Counted from the stretch's first letter, positions 11,381-19,760 are shown. The stretch: DNA of 64,000 nt from an uncultured Eubacteriales bacterium (GCA_905198155.1 CAJKBQ010000005.1:38482-102481); one strand, 5' to 3'. Translations and numbers: made by a program. Notes: generated by a model from the letters alone, not told the origin.

Positions 11381-11824
11381 TCAGGAATACGATTCCAGTT
11401 TCAGCGCGTACGTCGCTCCGGCGACAATCTCCGTCGCGTCCACGCCTTTTTCCGCGTACTTGCCGTCCACATAAAACGCCCAGTATTGCTTGGCTTTGTC
11501 GTCGGCCGTCACGCCGTTGACCGTCTTGACGTACAGCCCGTATTGGCTGTTCTCCCCGGCAACCAGTTCCAGTTTCAGCAGCGCCGCGCCCACCGTTTTT
11601 TCGTCGGTGTGAATCGCGAAATCCGTCTGCTGCCCGTCCGCGCCGACCACTTGCAGCGTAAACGCCGTCTGGCCTTCGCCTTTCTCAATCGCCGCGCCGC
11701 TCTGGGCTGCCGCCGAAGAAACCGGCTGCGCCGAGGACGTCTGCACCGAACCGCACGCCGCCAGCAGTATCATCGCCGCCAGCAAGAGCGCAATCCATTT
11801 GCCCATCATCGATTTTTGCATCAT
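11381..11824 (-). CDS. DUF4430-type lipoprotein
   Basis: 147-residue exported lipoprotein. The N terminus (MGKWIALLLAAMILLAAC) is a lipoprotein signal peptide with lipobox LAAC; a Ser/Ala/Gln linker follows, then a compact domain (residues ~50-147) with TVGAALLKLELVAGENSQYGLYVKTVNG and the AFYVDGKYAEKGVDATEIVAG stretch, the pattern of DUF4430 (transcobalamin-C-like) domains. Family members are often surface adhesion or ligand-binding modules; function here is unknown. AAAGGA precedes the start. It lies 31 bases downstream of the rhamnosidase gene and may be transcribed with it. Confidence 0.8.
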   Translation of the reverse strand: MMQKSMMGKWIALLLAAMILLAACGSVQTSSAQPVSSAAAQSGAAIEKGEGQTAFTLQVVGADGQQTDFAIHTDEKTVGAALLKLELVAGENSQYGLYVKTVNGVTADDKAKQYWAFYVDGKYAEKGVDATEIVAGATYALKLESYS

Positions 11825-11855
11825 TCTTCATTCCTTTCGTCTGTGATATGCTCCA

Positions 11856-14504
11856 TTATACCTCATTTTCCGCGCGAATGCAAGTCCCTGCCGGAACAAT
11901 TATTTCCGCCGTCACGCCGCCCGGCACCCGGTATGTGAACACCGGCTGACCGTCCACAAATTTCCATTCTGTGCGGATTTCGCCGAACGCCCCGCGATAC
12001 CGTACGCCGAACCGCCCAATCTCCGGCCGCATCACCGGCCGCAGCACCACGCGCCGCATCCCCGGATCCGATTCGTTCACCCGGATCCCGCCCAGGTACT
12101 CGAAAAACCACCCGGCAACCGAGCCGAGCGAAAAATGCGCCATGCTGAGCGACTTGTCCGGGTCGGCCGTCCCGTTCCAGCTTTCGGTGATGGCCGTCGC
12201 GCCGGTGTCCAGCATCGCGCGCCACGACGGCGCCGTCGGGTTCTGCACAATCCGCATCGCCGCGTCTGCGTGCCCCCAGTCCGCCAGCACTTCCAGCAGA
12301 TACCGCACCCCGATGAACCCGGTGGTTCCGTGGTCGCCCGCCGCGCGAACGTATTCGGCCAGCGTGTCGGCCAGCGCCTGCCGGTGCGCCTCCGGCGCAA
12401 TCCCGAACGCCATCGGCAGCACAATCCCGCATTGGCACCGCGCGTCGTAATCGCGCCCGCCGTCCGCCAAATGCGCCCGGTTAAACGCCGCGCGCGCCCG
12501 GTCCGCCATCGCCGCATAATTGGCCTGGTCGTCCGCGTGCCCCAGCACCCCGGCGATTTCCGCCACACGGTCGAGCATATGAATGTACCAGCATCCGCCG
12601 AAAAACGCCGTGTCCGGCGACACCCCGCCCGGCGACAGCCAGTCGTTGTATTGGTGCGAAATCCCGTGTTCCGGCAGCACCATGCCCGGAAACTCCTGCC
12701 GCTTTTCGATCAATCGCTGCATCTCCGGGTACCGCGCGCGCAGAATCGCCGTATCGCCGTAAAACCGGTACAGCGTGTACGGCATCTCGTACGTTTCGTC
12801 CTCCCACGCGTACGGCCCCGCGTGCATCTTCACACCGTTGTCCGTCCACCGCGCCAGGAATTGTGAATTGTCCGTCAGCCAGCACGCCGTGTGCGAAAAC
12901 AGCTGACTGTCGCCGTTCCAGTAATTTTTCTCGCGCGTCGGGCAGTCGGTCGGCCCGTTGGCCAGGTTATTCTGCCACGACCGCCGCGCCGCATCGAAAA
13001 TTTGGCGAAGCTCCGGCGTGTCTGTGTCAATTTCGCCCACCTGCGGCAAATCGTTGTACAGCTCGAACGCCGTCACCGCCGCCGTCTGCCCGGCTTCCAG
13101 CCCCTCGATCCAGATATACCGGAACCCGGTGTACGCAAACCGGCATTCGTACCGTTCCACCGCCCGGCCCGCCGCCGTGTAGACGTCCACATTGCGCATA
13201 AATCCGGCGCTCGGTCCGTCCGGCGCGCAGTCGTTCGGGTAAAATACCGTCACATACGCGCCGTTTTCCGGCAGCCCGTCGGCCGTCAGCCGCTCGCAGT
13301 ACCGAATCCGCACGCGCTGTCCGCGCCGCAGCCCGCCGAATTCCACCGCCGCACGCCCCGCAATACACAGCCCCACGTCGTACATCGGCGCGCCGTCCGG
13401 CAGCCGTTTCCATTCCGTCCGCCGGTGTTCCGCCATCCGCCGAATCGGCGGGTAGCTTTGCAGCAGCATCATCGGATCGTCGATCGGCCGCGCACGCACC
13501 GCCCACGTCTGCACGCCCGGCCGATCGCTGCACCACGCCGGCACTTCCAGCCGCGCATCGTACCGCTCGCCGTACTGGATGTCGTTTTCCACAATCGGCG
13601 ACGGGCAGCACCGCCAGCTGCCGTCCGTCGCGATCTGCTCCGTCGTCCCGTCCGCATATGTCACCGTCAGCACCGCCGCAAATTCCGGCGCCCGCGCGCC
13701 CAGCGACCCCCACGACCGGCAGTTGTACGACCCATTGCCCAGCAGCGCCCCGATGGTATTCACGCCCGCCCGCAGCGCCGCCCGCACATCGTATTCCTGG
13801 CACTCCCGCCGGAGGTTCATGCAGAACGGTTCAAAATACCCGTCGCCGATCCGCACCCCGTTCAGATACGGCTCGTAGCACCCCAGCGCCGACGCCGTCA
13901 GCACGGCGCGCACCGGCTCACCCCGCAGCGTGAACGTCCGCATGAAGTAAAACGACCGCCGCAGCGCCGCCGGATGACGGCGCATCACGTTCATCTCCAT
14001 CGTCCGAATCCCGTGCGTCTCTGTTTCAAACCCATCCGGTTCCGCCGTCTTCCAAAAATCCACCAGCTGCACCTGCCGCCAGTCCCCGTCCGTGACGATC
14101 TCCTCCACCGTCCCGTCCGTATAAATCAGCCGCAGCCCGCCGGTCATCGCGGCGGTAAACGTGTCAAAGCTGCGGCTTTGATACCCGCGCACGTGCAGCT
14201 GATTTTCGCCGTCCCGCACCATCGCCGTCACGTCGCGCAGCGGAATCTCCGGCTCGTGTACCGCCGCCGCCTGCCCGTTCAGCCAGACGTCCAGCGCATT
14301 GCCGCACGCCATCGCCAACTCCGCCCGCCGCACCGGTTTTTTTGGCGTAAACAGCCGAAATGCATGGAACCGCGTGCAGCCCAGCGGCCAAATCCAGTCC
14401 GCATCCGGAAAACCCGCCGCCCGCGGCCGATCAAGCGCCGCCAACGCATCGTCGCACGGCGAAATCCATTCCGCACGCAGCGCGCGTTCTTCTTTGGTAT
14501 ACAT
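11856..14504 (-). CDS. Alpha-L-rhamnosidase, GH78 family
   Basis: Releases terminal L-rhamnose from plant or bacterial glycans. The 882-residue protein has the GH78 order: N-terminal beta-sandwiches (Bac_rhamnosid_N-like, around FTLRGEPVRAVLTASALGCYEPYLNG), then the (alpha/alpha)6 catalytic barrel from ~480 with NGPTDCPTREKNYWNGDSQLF, which carries the catalytic general-acid region, and CWYIHMLDR, SISHQYNDWL-like and ESWNGTADP segments, ending in a C-terminal beta-sandwich. There is no signal peptide, so it is probably cytoplasmic and acts on imported oligosaccharides. GGAGG sits seven bases before the ATG at 14502-14504; the open frame upstream was discarded. Confidence 0.92.
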   Translation of the reverse strand: MYTKEERALRAEWISPCDDALAALDRPRAAGFPDADWIWPLGCTRFHAFRLFTPKKPVRRAELAMACGNALDVWLNGQAAAVHEPEIPLRDVTAMVRDGENQLHVRGYQSRSFDTFTAAMTGGLRLIYTDGTVEEIVTDGDWRQVQLVDFWKTAEPDGFETETHGIRTMEMNVMRRHPAALRRSFYFMRTFTLRGEPVRAVLTASALGCYEPYLNGVRIGDGYFEPFCMNLRRECQEYDVRAALRAGVNTIGALLGNGSYNCRSWGSLGARAPEFAAVLTVTYADGTTEQIATDGSWRCCPSPIVENDIQYGERYDARLEVPAWCSDRPGVQTWAVRARPIDDPMMLLQSYPPIRRMAEHRRTEWKRLPDGAPMYDVGLCIAGRAAVEFGGLRRGQRVRIRYCERLTADGLPENGAYVTVFYPNDCAPDGPSAGFMRNVDVYTAAGRAVERYECRFAYTGFRYIWIEGLEAGQTAAVTAFELYNDLPQVGEIDTDTPELRQIFDAARRSWQNNLANGPTDCPTREKNYWNGDSQLFSHTACWLTDNSQFLARWTDNGVKMHAGPYAWEDETYEMPYTLYRFYGDTAILRARYPEMQRLIEKRQEFPGMVLPEHGISHQYNDWLSPGGVSPDTAFFGGCWYIHMLDRVAEIAGVLGHADDQANYAAMADRARAAFNRAHLADGGRDYDARCQCGIVLPMAFGIAPEAHRQALADTLAEYVRAAGDHGTTGFIGVRYLLEVLADWGHADAAMRIVQNPTAPSWRAMLDTGATAITESWNGTADPDKSLSMAHFSLGSVAGWFFEYLGGIRVNESDPGMRRVVLRPVMRPEIGRFGVRYRGAFGEIRTEWKFVDGQPVFTYRVPGGVTAEIIVPAGTCIRAENEV

Positions 14505-14571
14505 TCTTCTTCCTCCAAAAAATCCGTGTTCAAATCCCCGCATAATCGCATAAAAACAAGGGGTTGACTTT

Positions 14572-14600
14572 ATCGTACCACAGGGTACCGGCAAAATCAA
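14572..14600 (-). promoter_or_regulatory. Promoter of the rhamnosidase gene with spacer dyad
   Basis: Minus strand TTGATT (14595-14600)-N17-TACGAT (14572-14577). The spacer contains the inverted pair GTACC (14575-14579) / GGTAC (14584-14588), a possible small operator. It lies about 70 bases upstream of the gene. Confidence 0.65.
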
Positions 14601-14668
14601 CGCCCTTTTCAGAAAAAATCACCGGACATTCGGAATAAGATCGGGTGGAAAACGCCGGTGCACCCCGC

Positions 14669-15391
14669 TCACAAATTCCCCGTCGCGAACAAAATCGCAC
14701 TCAGCGCCGCCAGCGGCGCCGTCTCTGTCCGCAGGATGCGCGTTCCCAGCGTCACGCGCACCGCACCGGCTGCTTCCGCCTGCGCGACCTCTTCGGGCGC
14801 AAATCCGCCCTCCGGCCCCACGAACACCGCCACGCTGCCGGGCCGCTCCGCCAGCAGCGTCCGCAGCCCCGCGCCGCCGCCTTCGTAGCAGAAGAAAATC
14901 CGGTCGCACGCCGCCGCGCGCCGCAGCGCCTCGGTGTACGATACGCGCACCGACACCTGCGGCAGCCGCCCGCGCTGGCACTGCCCGGCCGCCTCGTCGG
15001 CGATTTTCTGCCACCGCGCCGTCTTTTTGCGCGCGCCGTCGTCGTCCAGCCGGGACACGCTGCGCGCCGCCGCAAACGGCACAATCTCCGCCGCGCCCAG
15101 CTCCACCGCCTTCTGCACAATCCAGTCCATCTTGTCGCCCTTCGGCAGCCCCTGGAACAGCACAATCCGCACGTCCGGTTCGCCGATGCTCGCCGTCCGG
15201 CCCGTGATCTCCGCCGTCACCGTATTTCGATCCATCGCCGAAACTTCCGCCGCATAATCCGTCCCCGCGCCGTCGCACAGCACCAGCGTGTCGCCGACCG
15301 CCATCCGCAGCGATTTGGAAATATGCGCCGCCGAATCGCCGGTCAGCGTCACCGTCGTCCCCGCCGGGGGATCAATGAAAAACCGAGGCAT
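14669..15391 (-). CDS. rsmE: 16S rRNA (uracil-1498-N3)-methyltransferase RsmE
   Basis: SPOUT-class methyltransferase modifying U1498 in helix 44 of 16S rRNA. The 240-residue product begins MPRFFIDPP, the usual RsmE start, has an N-terminal PUA-like domain (~1-75), and C-terminal trefoil-knot motifs FVGPEGGF (~195) and LGTRILRTETAPLAAL (~218-233) that bind S-adenosylmethionine. AAGGAGGG precedes the ATG. It is 31 bases downstream of the MocR-type regulator gene and likely shares its transcript. Confidence 0.95.
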   Translation of the reverse strand: MPRFFIDPPAGTTVTLTGDSAAHISKSLRMAVGDTLVLCDGAGTDYAAEVSAMDRNTVTAEITGRTASIGEPDVRIVLFQGLPKGDKMDWIVQKAVELGAAEIVPFAAARSVSRLDDDGARKKTARWQKIADEAAGQCQRGRLPQVSVRVSYTEALRRAAACDRIFFCYEGGGAGLRTLLAERPGSVAVFVGPEGGFAPEEVAQAEAAGAVRVTLGTRILRTETAPLAALSAILFATGNL

Positions 15392-15422
15392 ATCCCGCCC
15401 TCCTTACGCCATTCGTTCCATG

Positions 15423-16802
15423 TTACTCCGTCCACGCCCGCGCCAGCCGCCGCACCGCTTCGGGGATATCGTCCAGCGCAATCCCCGAAAATCCGAGCAG
15501 CACCCGCCCGTCGCCTGCATACGCCGGAAACGGCCGCACTTCCACGCCCATCGCCGCCGCGCGCGCCGTCAGCTCGTCGGCCGTCCGGCCGCCCGATACC
15601 GTCACCAGCAGCCGCAGCGCCGTCTCCTGCAATTCAATCCGCACCCGGTCGCCCAGCGCCGCGCGCAGGCACTCCGTCAGCCGATTGCCCTTTTCGGCAT
15701 ACAGCCGACGCAGCCGACGCAGCTGTTTTTCCATCTCGCCGGATCGAATCGACTCCGCCAGCGCCAGCTGCTCAATCTTGGATGCCGTCGGATGATACGC
15801 CCGCGCCCGCGCATAATACGCCTCCGCCAGCGCCGGCGTCAGCACCATATACGCCAGCCGCACCGACGGCAGCAGCACCTTGGAAAACGTCCCGATGTAC
15901 ACTGTGTGCGTCCCGTCGTCGAACCCTTGCAGCGCCGGAATCGGCCGTCCGCGGTATTGCAGCTCGCCGTTGTGGTCGTCCTCAATCATCAGCCCGCCGC
16001 TGCGCCGCGCCCAGTCGAGCAGCGCCAACCGCCGGTGAATCGGCATCGCAATCCCGCTCCCCTGCCGGTTGCACGGCGTCAGGTACAGCGCGCGTACGCC
16101 TGTGCCGTCCAGCGCCGCCGGATCCACGCCCGCTTCGTCATACGGCAGCCGGCACACCGGCAGCCCGCAGTCGGCGAATACGCGCTCCGCCTGCGCAAAC
16201 CCCGGATCCTCCAGCCCGATCATGCGCGCCTGCGTGCGCAGCAGCCCGCTGAGAATATAGAGCAGCGGCTGCAGCCCCGCCCCCACCACAATCCGTTCCG
16301 GCGGCGCCGTCACCCCGCGCACGTCGAACGCATACCGTGCCAGCGCCTCGCGCAGCGCCGGTTCCCCAGCCTGATTCCCGTACGACGTCAAATCCGATGT
16401 CCGCGCCAGTACCTGCCGCAAATGCCGCTGCCACAGCGCGATCGGGAACGCGTGCGCGTCAATTTCCGTCGTCGAAAACCGGTACCGCAGCGGCTGCGTC
16501 CGCGCCGGAATGCCTGTCCTGCTATTTTTCAAATTTTCTGCGCATCTTTTGCGGGACAGTCCGGTTGAAAAATACCCGCGCTGCGGCTGCGCCTCCAAAT
16601 ATCCCGCCGAAATCAGCCGGTCATACGCCGTTTCCACCGTCGTTTTGCTGACATTCAGGTCCGCCGCCACCTGCCGCACCGACGGCAGCGCCGTCCCGGC
16701 CGGAATCTGCCCCGACGCCACCGCATCGCGCAGCGCGTCGGCCAGCTGCGCATACAGCGGCGCGCGCAACGCCGGATCCAAATGAATAAAATCGAGCAGC
16801 AT
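15423..16802 (-). CDS. MocR/PdxR-type GntR regulator with aminotransferase-like domain
   Basis: 459-residue regulator: residues ~1-75 form a GntR winged helix-turn-helix (APLYAQLADALRDAVASGQI, then LPSVRQVAADLNVSKTTVETAY), and residues ~100-459 a fold-type I PLP domain with LEDPGF, LTPCNRQGSGIAM and the Schiff-base lysine in YIGTFSKVLLPSVRLAYMV. Such proteins bind pyridoxal phosphate and control vitamin B6 or GABA genes, often from a divergent promoter. Here the divergent neighbour is an ECF transporter S component, which fits B6 uptake, but the substrate is not shown by sequence. GGAGGGA precedes the ATG. Confidence 0.92.
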   Translation of the reverse strand: MLLDFIHLDPALRAPLYAQLADALRDAVASGQIPAGTALPSVRQVAADLNVSKTTVETAYDRLISAGYLEAQPQRGYFSTGLSRKRCAENLKNSRTGIPARTQPLRYRFSTTEIDAHAFPIALWQRHLRQVLARTSDLTSYGNQAGEPALREALARYAFDVRGVTAPPERIVVGAGLQPLLYILSGLLRTQARMIGLEDPGFAQAERVFADCGLPVCRLPYDEAGVDPAALDGTGVRALYLTPCNRQGSGIAMPIHRRLALLDWARRSGGLMIEDDHNGELQYRGRPIPALQGFDDGTHTVYIGTFSKVLLPSVRLAYMVLTPALAEAYYARARAYHPTASKIEQLALAESIRSGEMEKQLRRLRRLYAEKGNRLTECLRAALGDRVRIELQETALRLLVTVSGGRTADELTARAAAMGVEVRPFPAYAGDGRVLLGFSGIALDDIPEAVRRLARAWTE

Positions 16803-16826
16803 CGCCGGATTTCCCTCCGTTTTTCT

Positions 16827-16862
16827 TCCAAACTGTCCTGCAAAAAATTCTTCAAACTGACC
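16827..16862. promoter_or_regulatory. Candidate MocR operator: direct repeats
   Basis: CAAACTG occurs at 16829-16835 and 16853-16859, each preceded by TTCTTC and followed by (T/A)CC, giving two directly repeated ~13-base blocks 24 bases apart (just over two helical turns), immediately upstream of the MocR-type gene. MocR proteins typically bind direct repeats. The plus-strand transporter start is 117 bases further; a TATACT (16919-16924) could be its -10, without a convincing -35. Confidence 0.5.
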
Positions 16863-16978
16863 GTTTTCTTCAGGGCAATAATCGCGTAAAATAAGATGCA
16901 GGATCTCACTCCATCTATTATACTACATCGCGCCGCGCATTGCAACCATATCGCGCCGCAGAAAGAAGGGCAATTTCA

Positions 16979-17560
16979 ATGAAAAAAACTGGAAAATGGT
17001 CGGTTACATACCTCTGCGTCATCGGGCTGATGGCGGCGCTGTGCTTCGTCAGCAACTACCTCCAAATCCCGATCCCCACGCCGCTGGGCAACACCCGCGT
17101 GCATTTCGGCAACGTGTTCTGCCTGCTGTCCGGCTACCTGCTGGGCGGACTGGGCGGCGGACTGGCCGCCGGGCTGGGCAACTTCCTGTATGACCTGGTG
17201 GACCCGCGGTTCATCTCGTCCGCGCCGTTCACGTTCGTGTTCAAATTCATGATGGCGTTCGTCTGCGCCGTAATCGCGTACAGCGGCGGCCGCAAAGCGC
17301 GCAAAGTCGGGATGAATATCGTCGGCGGCGCAGCCGGAGCCATGACGTACGTCGTGCTGTACCTCGGCAAAACGTTTGTCAAAAACCGCTGGATCCTCGG
17401 CACCGAGCTGGGTACCGTCTGGACGGATATCGCCGCCAAAGCGCCTGTGTCGATTCTCAACGGGCTGATCGCCGTCGTCATTGCCGTGCCGCTGGGGCTG
17501 GCGCTGCACAAAGCGCTTTCCCTCGCGCACCTGGACGAAAAGCTGTTCGGCAACGGTTGA
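16979..17560 (+). CDS. ECF transporter S component (substrate-binding membrane protein)
   Basis: 193-residue membrane protein with about six hydrophobic segments (residues ~12-32, 50-75, 88-108, 115-140, 160-185) and the Gly-rich GYLLGGLGGGLAAGLGNFLYDLVDP signature of energy-coupling-factor S components, which bind a vitamin and dock on a shared AT/EcfA module encoded elsewhere. The divergent MocR-type regulator suggests a vitamin B6 compound, though this is inference. I start at the ATG at 16979, which follows GAAGGG; an in-frame upstream start lacks a ribosome site. A strong terminator follows. Confidence 0.88.
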   Translation: MKKTGKWSVTYLCVIGLMAALCFVSNYLQIPIPTPLGNTRVHFGNVFCLLSGYLLGGLGGGLAAGLGNFLYDLVDPRFISSAPFTFVFKFMMAFVCAVIAYSGGRKARKVGMNIVGGAAGAMTYVVLYLGKTFVKNRWILGTELGTVWTDIAAKAPVSILNGLIAVVIAVPLGLALHKALSLAHLDEKLFGNG

Positions 17561-17580
17561 GTCTTTTTTCCCATATTTTT

Positions 17581-17612
17581 CGAGGCCGCGCAACCGGCCT
17601 CGAAATTTTTTT
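17581..17612 (+). terminator. Terminator of the ECF S-component gene
   Basis: 8-bp perfect stem CGAGGCCG / CGGCCTCG (17581-17588, 17595-17602) followed by a long T-rich run. Confidence 0.93.
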
Positions 17613-17631
17613 ATTTTTTTTGAAAAATCGC

Positions 17632-17679
17632 TTGACAAACACCAATCTTGCTGCTATAATAAACTTGTACAAATTACAA
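17632..17679 (+). promoter_or_regulatory. Consensus promoter with PerR-type box of the oxidative-stress operon
   Basis: TTGACA (17632-17637)-N17-TATAAT (17655-17660). Four bases downstream lies TTGTACAAATTACAA (17665-17679), a 7-1-7 dyad with conserved TTGTA/TACAA ends resembling PerR/Fur boxes, placed where binding would block initiation. GTACAA recurs at 17681-17686. Autoregulation by the encoded Fur-family protein is the obvious reading. Confidence 0.8.
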
Positions 17680-17714
17680 AGTACAAATTGCTTCCCGCAG
17701 AAAGGAGCGTGCGC

Positions 17715-18152
17715 ATGACCTTTTCCGAAATCGCCGGGCTGCTCAAATCCAGCGGTCTGCGCGCTACGCCGCAGCGGATCGCGGTGTACGAATACCTGGA
17801 CACGCACCGCACGCACCCCACCGCGGACGAAATCTTCGCCTCGCTGGTCGCGCAGTACCCCTCGTTTTCGCGCACCACCATCTACAATTCCATCCGCGCG
17901 TTGGAAGACGCCGCGCTGATCCAGCCGGTGATGATCGACGGGGACTTTTCCCGCTACGACGCCAACACCGCCCCGCACGCGCACTTCAAATGCATCCGGT
18001 GCTGCCGGGTGACCGATGTGTTCGACTGTGCGTGGCCGCCGCTGCCGCCGTCGCTCGCGCCGTACGACACACAGCGCGTGATGGTGCACTTCTACGGCGT
18101 TTGCCCGTCGTGCCAATCGCAGACCGCTTTGCCCAGCGCAAAGTGTCCATAA
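17715..18152 (+). CDS. Fur-family regulator, probably PerR-like
   Basis: 145-residue metal-dependent repressor. Residues ~1-80 are the winged helix (LRATPQRIAVYEYLDTHRTHPTADEIF, then SRTTIYNSIRALEDAALI); the C-terminal dimerisation domain has the metal site HAHFKC and two zinc-type cysteine pairs, CIRC and CPSC. Its position upstream of rubrerythrin and rubredoxin and the PerR-type box in its promoter favour peroxide sensing over iron or zinc control; sequence alone does not settle this. AAAGGAG lies eight bases before the ATG at 17715. Confidence 0.9.
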   Translation: MTFSEIAGLLKSSGLRATPQRIAVYEYLDTHRTHPTADEIFASLVAQYPSFSRTTIYNSIRALEDAALIQPVMIDGDFSRYDANTAPHAHFKCIRCCRVTDVFDCAWPPLPPSLAPYDTQRVMVHFYGVCPSCQSQTALPSAKCP

Positions 18153-18203
18153 ATTCAGTCTATCAAACCCAATTTCACTTATTTTAACGGAGGATGAGTC
18201 ATT

Positions 18204-18749
18204 ATGAAAAAATTTGTTTGCAGCGTATGTGGGTATGTGTACGAAGGCGCGGCCGCTCCGGCGGAATGTCCGCAGTGCCACGCACCGGCTTCCAAATTTG
18301 TGGAGCAGCGTGCGGATCGTTCGTGGGCGACGGAGCACGTCGTCGGTGTGGCGCAGGGCGTGAGCGAAGATATCTTGGCGGATCTCCGCGCGAACTTCAC
18401 CGGTGAATGCACCGAAGTCGGGATGTACCTGGCGATGGCGCGCGTCGCGCACCGCGAAGGCTACCCGGAAATCGGCTTGTACTGGGAGAAAGCCGCGCAC
18501 GAAGAAGCGGAGCACGCCGCGAAATTCGCGGAGCTGCTCGGCGAAGTCGTGACCGATTCGACCAAGAAAAACCTGGAGCTGCGCGTGGAAGCCGAAAACG
18601 GTGCCACCGCCGGCAAGTTCGACCTGGCCAAACGCGCCAAAGCCGCCAACCTGGACGCGATTCACGATACGGTCCACGAAATGGCGAAAGACGAAGCCCG
18701 GCACGGCAAGGCTTTCGAAGGCCTGCTGAAGCGGTACTTCGGGGAATAA
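18204..18749 (+). CDS. Reverse rubrerythrin
   Basis: 181-residue non-haem iron peroxidase that detoxifies hydrogen peroxide in anaerobes. The domain order is reversed: a rubredoxin-like FeS4 domain comes first (C6-x2-C9 and C22-x2-C25, [10 protein letters not shown] and CPQC), followed by a ferritin-like four-helix domain (~45-181) with di-iron ligands in HEEAEH and KDEARH. In Clostridium acetobutylicum the same type is repressed by PerR, matching the gene order here. GGAGG lies about ten bases before the ATG. The 51-base gap after the regulator holds no terminator. Confidence 0.95.
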   Translation: MKKFVCSVCGYVYEGAAAPAECPQCHAPASKFVEQRADRSWATEHVVGVAQGVSEDILADLRANFTGECTEVGMYLAMARVAHREGYPEIGLYWEKAAHEEAEHAAKFAELLGEVVTDSTKKNLELRVEAENGATAGKFDLAKRAKAANLDAIHDTVHEMAKDEARHGKAFEGLLKRYFGE

Positions 18750-18824
18750 TCCGGCGGCAGCCATGACCGCACCGCAGCTGTTTTGCGGCGCGCAGGCAGA
18801 CAATCCATCCAAAGGAGACCGATT

Positions 18825-18977
18825 ATGAAATATATTTGCCCATGCGGCTACGAATATGACGAAGCGCTCGGCGATGCCGAGCACGGAATTGCCCCCGGCA
18901 CGAAATGGGAAGATGTGCCCGATGACTTTGTCTGCCCGGTTTGCGGGCTGGGCAAGGATGTGTTCGAAGCGGAGTAA
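18825..18977 (+). CDS. Rubredoxin with a shortened first metal knuckle
   Basis: 50-residue electron carrier, probable redox partner of the rubrerythrin upstream. The C-terminal knuckle is standard ([14 protein letters not shown]), as is the core [15 protein letters not shown]. The first knuckle, however, reads [11 protein letters not shown]-x-C-G instead of the usual C-x2-C-G. All four cysteines remain, so iron could still bind with changed geometry. AAAGGAGACC precedes the ATG at 18825. A frame error is unlikely because the whole reading frame is otherwise intact. Confidence 0.93.
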   Translation: MKYICPCGYEYDEALGDAEHGIAPGTKWEDVPDDFVCPVCGLGKDVFEAE

Positions 18978-18985
18978 ACAACCGC

Positions 18986-19023
18986 AAAAGCGGCAGAATC
19001 TGTACAGGTTCTGCCGCTTTTTT
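18986..19023. terminator. Bidirectional terminator after rubredoxin
   Basis: 13-bp stem (18986-18998 and 19009-19021, core AGCGGCAGAA/TTCTGCCGCT), A-rich before and T-rich after. It also lies beyond the end of the convergent gene at 19092. Confidence 0.92.
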
Positions 19024-19091
19024 GCTGCGCCGCCGATTCAGACCCGAACCGGCGCCGCCTGTACCGGCCGCATCCGCTGCCGGTTTCCGCT

Positions 19092-19679
19092 TTACAGCGT
19101 CTCGATTTCCAGGCAGCGGAACCGGTTGATTCCTTCGCACGCCGTGATCCCAACGTGCAGCTGCGGCGCCAGTTCCGGGGTAAAATGGGTGCAGGTCACG
19201 CCGTTGATGGATGCCGAAATTTGGGTTTCCCGCACCTCCACCACCAGCTCCACCGGCTGCCCGGCGGGAACCGGCGTGCGGAAAAACGCCGCTTTGATCG
19301 GGTAAATCGGCGTTTGGGTGCGCGCCGGCCACGGAACGATCCGCCAAACGTTGCAGCCTTCTTCGAACGCGACGAATTCGTGGTGCAGGCCGTACCGCAG
19401 CACGCCGTCGCCGCCGCGGCGGAGGTCGCCGGAAATCACGATCAGCGGCGCGCCGTACGCGTCGAACTCGCAAACCGTGCGGATGCGGATATTGGGCGAA
19501 AAGGTCTTTTTTGTGACCATGCTGATATACTGGAATCCTGTTCCGTCTGCGGTATGCTGATTGGCAATGCAATCCGGCAATTGTGTGAATTTGGGATACT
19601 CAGTACAAATTGGCGAATAGACATATTCAAAATCCGAAGCATCCCATTTCCCGGCCGCGAAGTTATGATTCATTTTCAT
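19092..19679 (-). CDS. Hypothetical protein, probably a beta-sandwich carbohydrate protein
   Basis: 195-residue protein with no signal peptide and no family I recognise. Alternating strands (RIRTVCEFDAYGAPLIVISGDL, GQPVELVVEVRETQISASING, ITACEGINRFRCLEIETL) suggest a concanavalin-like jelly roll as in laminarinase-type or DUF1080/DUF1961-like glycan proteins. The start ATG at 19677-19679 has AGAGGG eight bases upstream. A consensus promoter with a LacI-type operator sits immediately upstream, so it is probably a regulated sugar gene. The Gfo/Idh/MocA gene upstream has its own terminator. Confidence 0.6.
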   Translation of the reverse strand: MKMNHNFAAGKWDASDFEYVYSPICTEYPKFTQLPDCIANQHTADGTGFQYISMVTKKTFSPNIRIRTVCEFDAYGAPLIVISGDLRRGGDGVLRYGLHHEFVAFEEGCNVWRIVPWPARTQTPIYPIKAAFFRTPVPAGQPVELVVEVRETQISASINGVTCTHFTPELAPQLHVGITACEGINRFRCLEIETL

Positions 19680-19712
19680 GCAAAATCCCTCTTTTTCGTG
19701 CAAAATCGTGCG

Positions 19713-19760
19713 CGTAAGCGCTTACGAACGTATCATCGCACAAACGCACCGATTTGTCAA
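19713..19760 (-). promoter_or_regulatory. Promoter with LacI-type operator
   Basis: Minus strand TTGACA (19755-19760)-N17-GATGAT (19732-19737). Directly downstream, over the start of transcription, is the perfect 14-bp palindrome CGTAAGCGCTTACG (19713-19726), which has the central CG and AAGCG core of LacI-family operators and of catabolite (CRE) sites. Confidence 0.75.

Noticed and set aside
14528..14546. tRNA-like T-loop (GTTCAAATCC) upstream of the rhamnosidase gene
   Set aside because: No matching acceptor stem, anticodon arm or CCA context; the region is explained by the promoter and leader.
12891..14567. 558-codon plus-strand frame opposite the GH78 gene
   Set aside because: Arg/Pro/His-rich low-complexity translation with no ribosome site or recognisable domain; codon-bias artefact.
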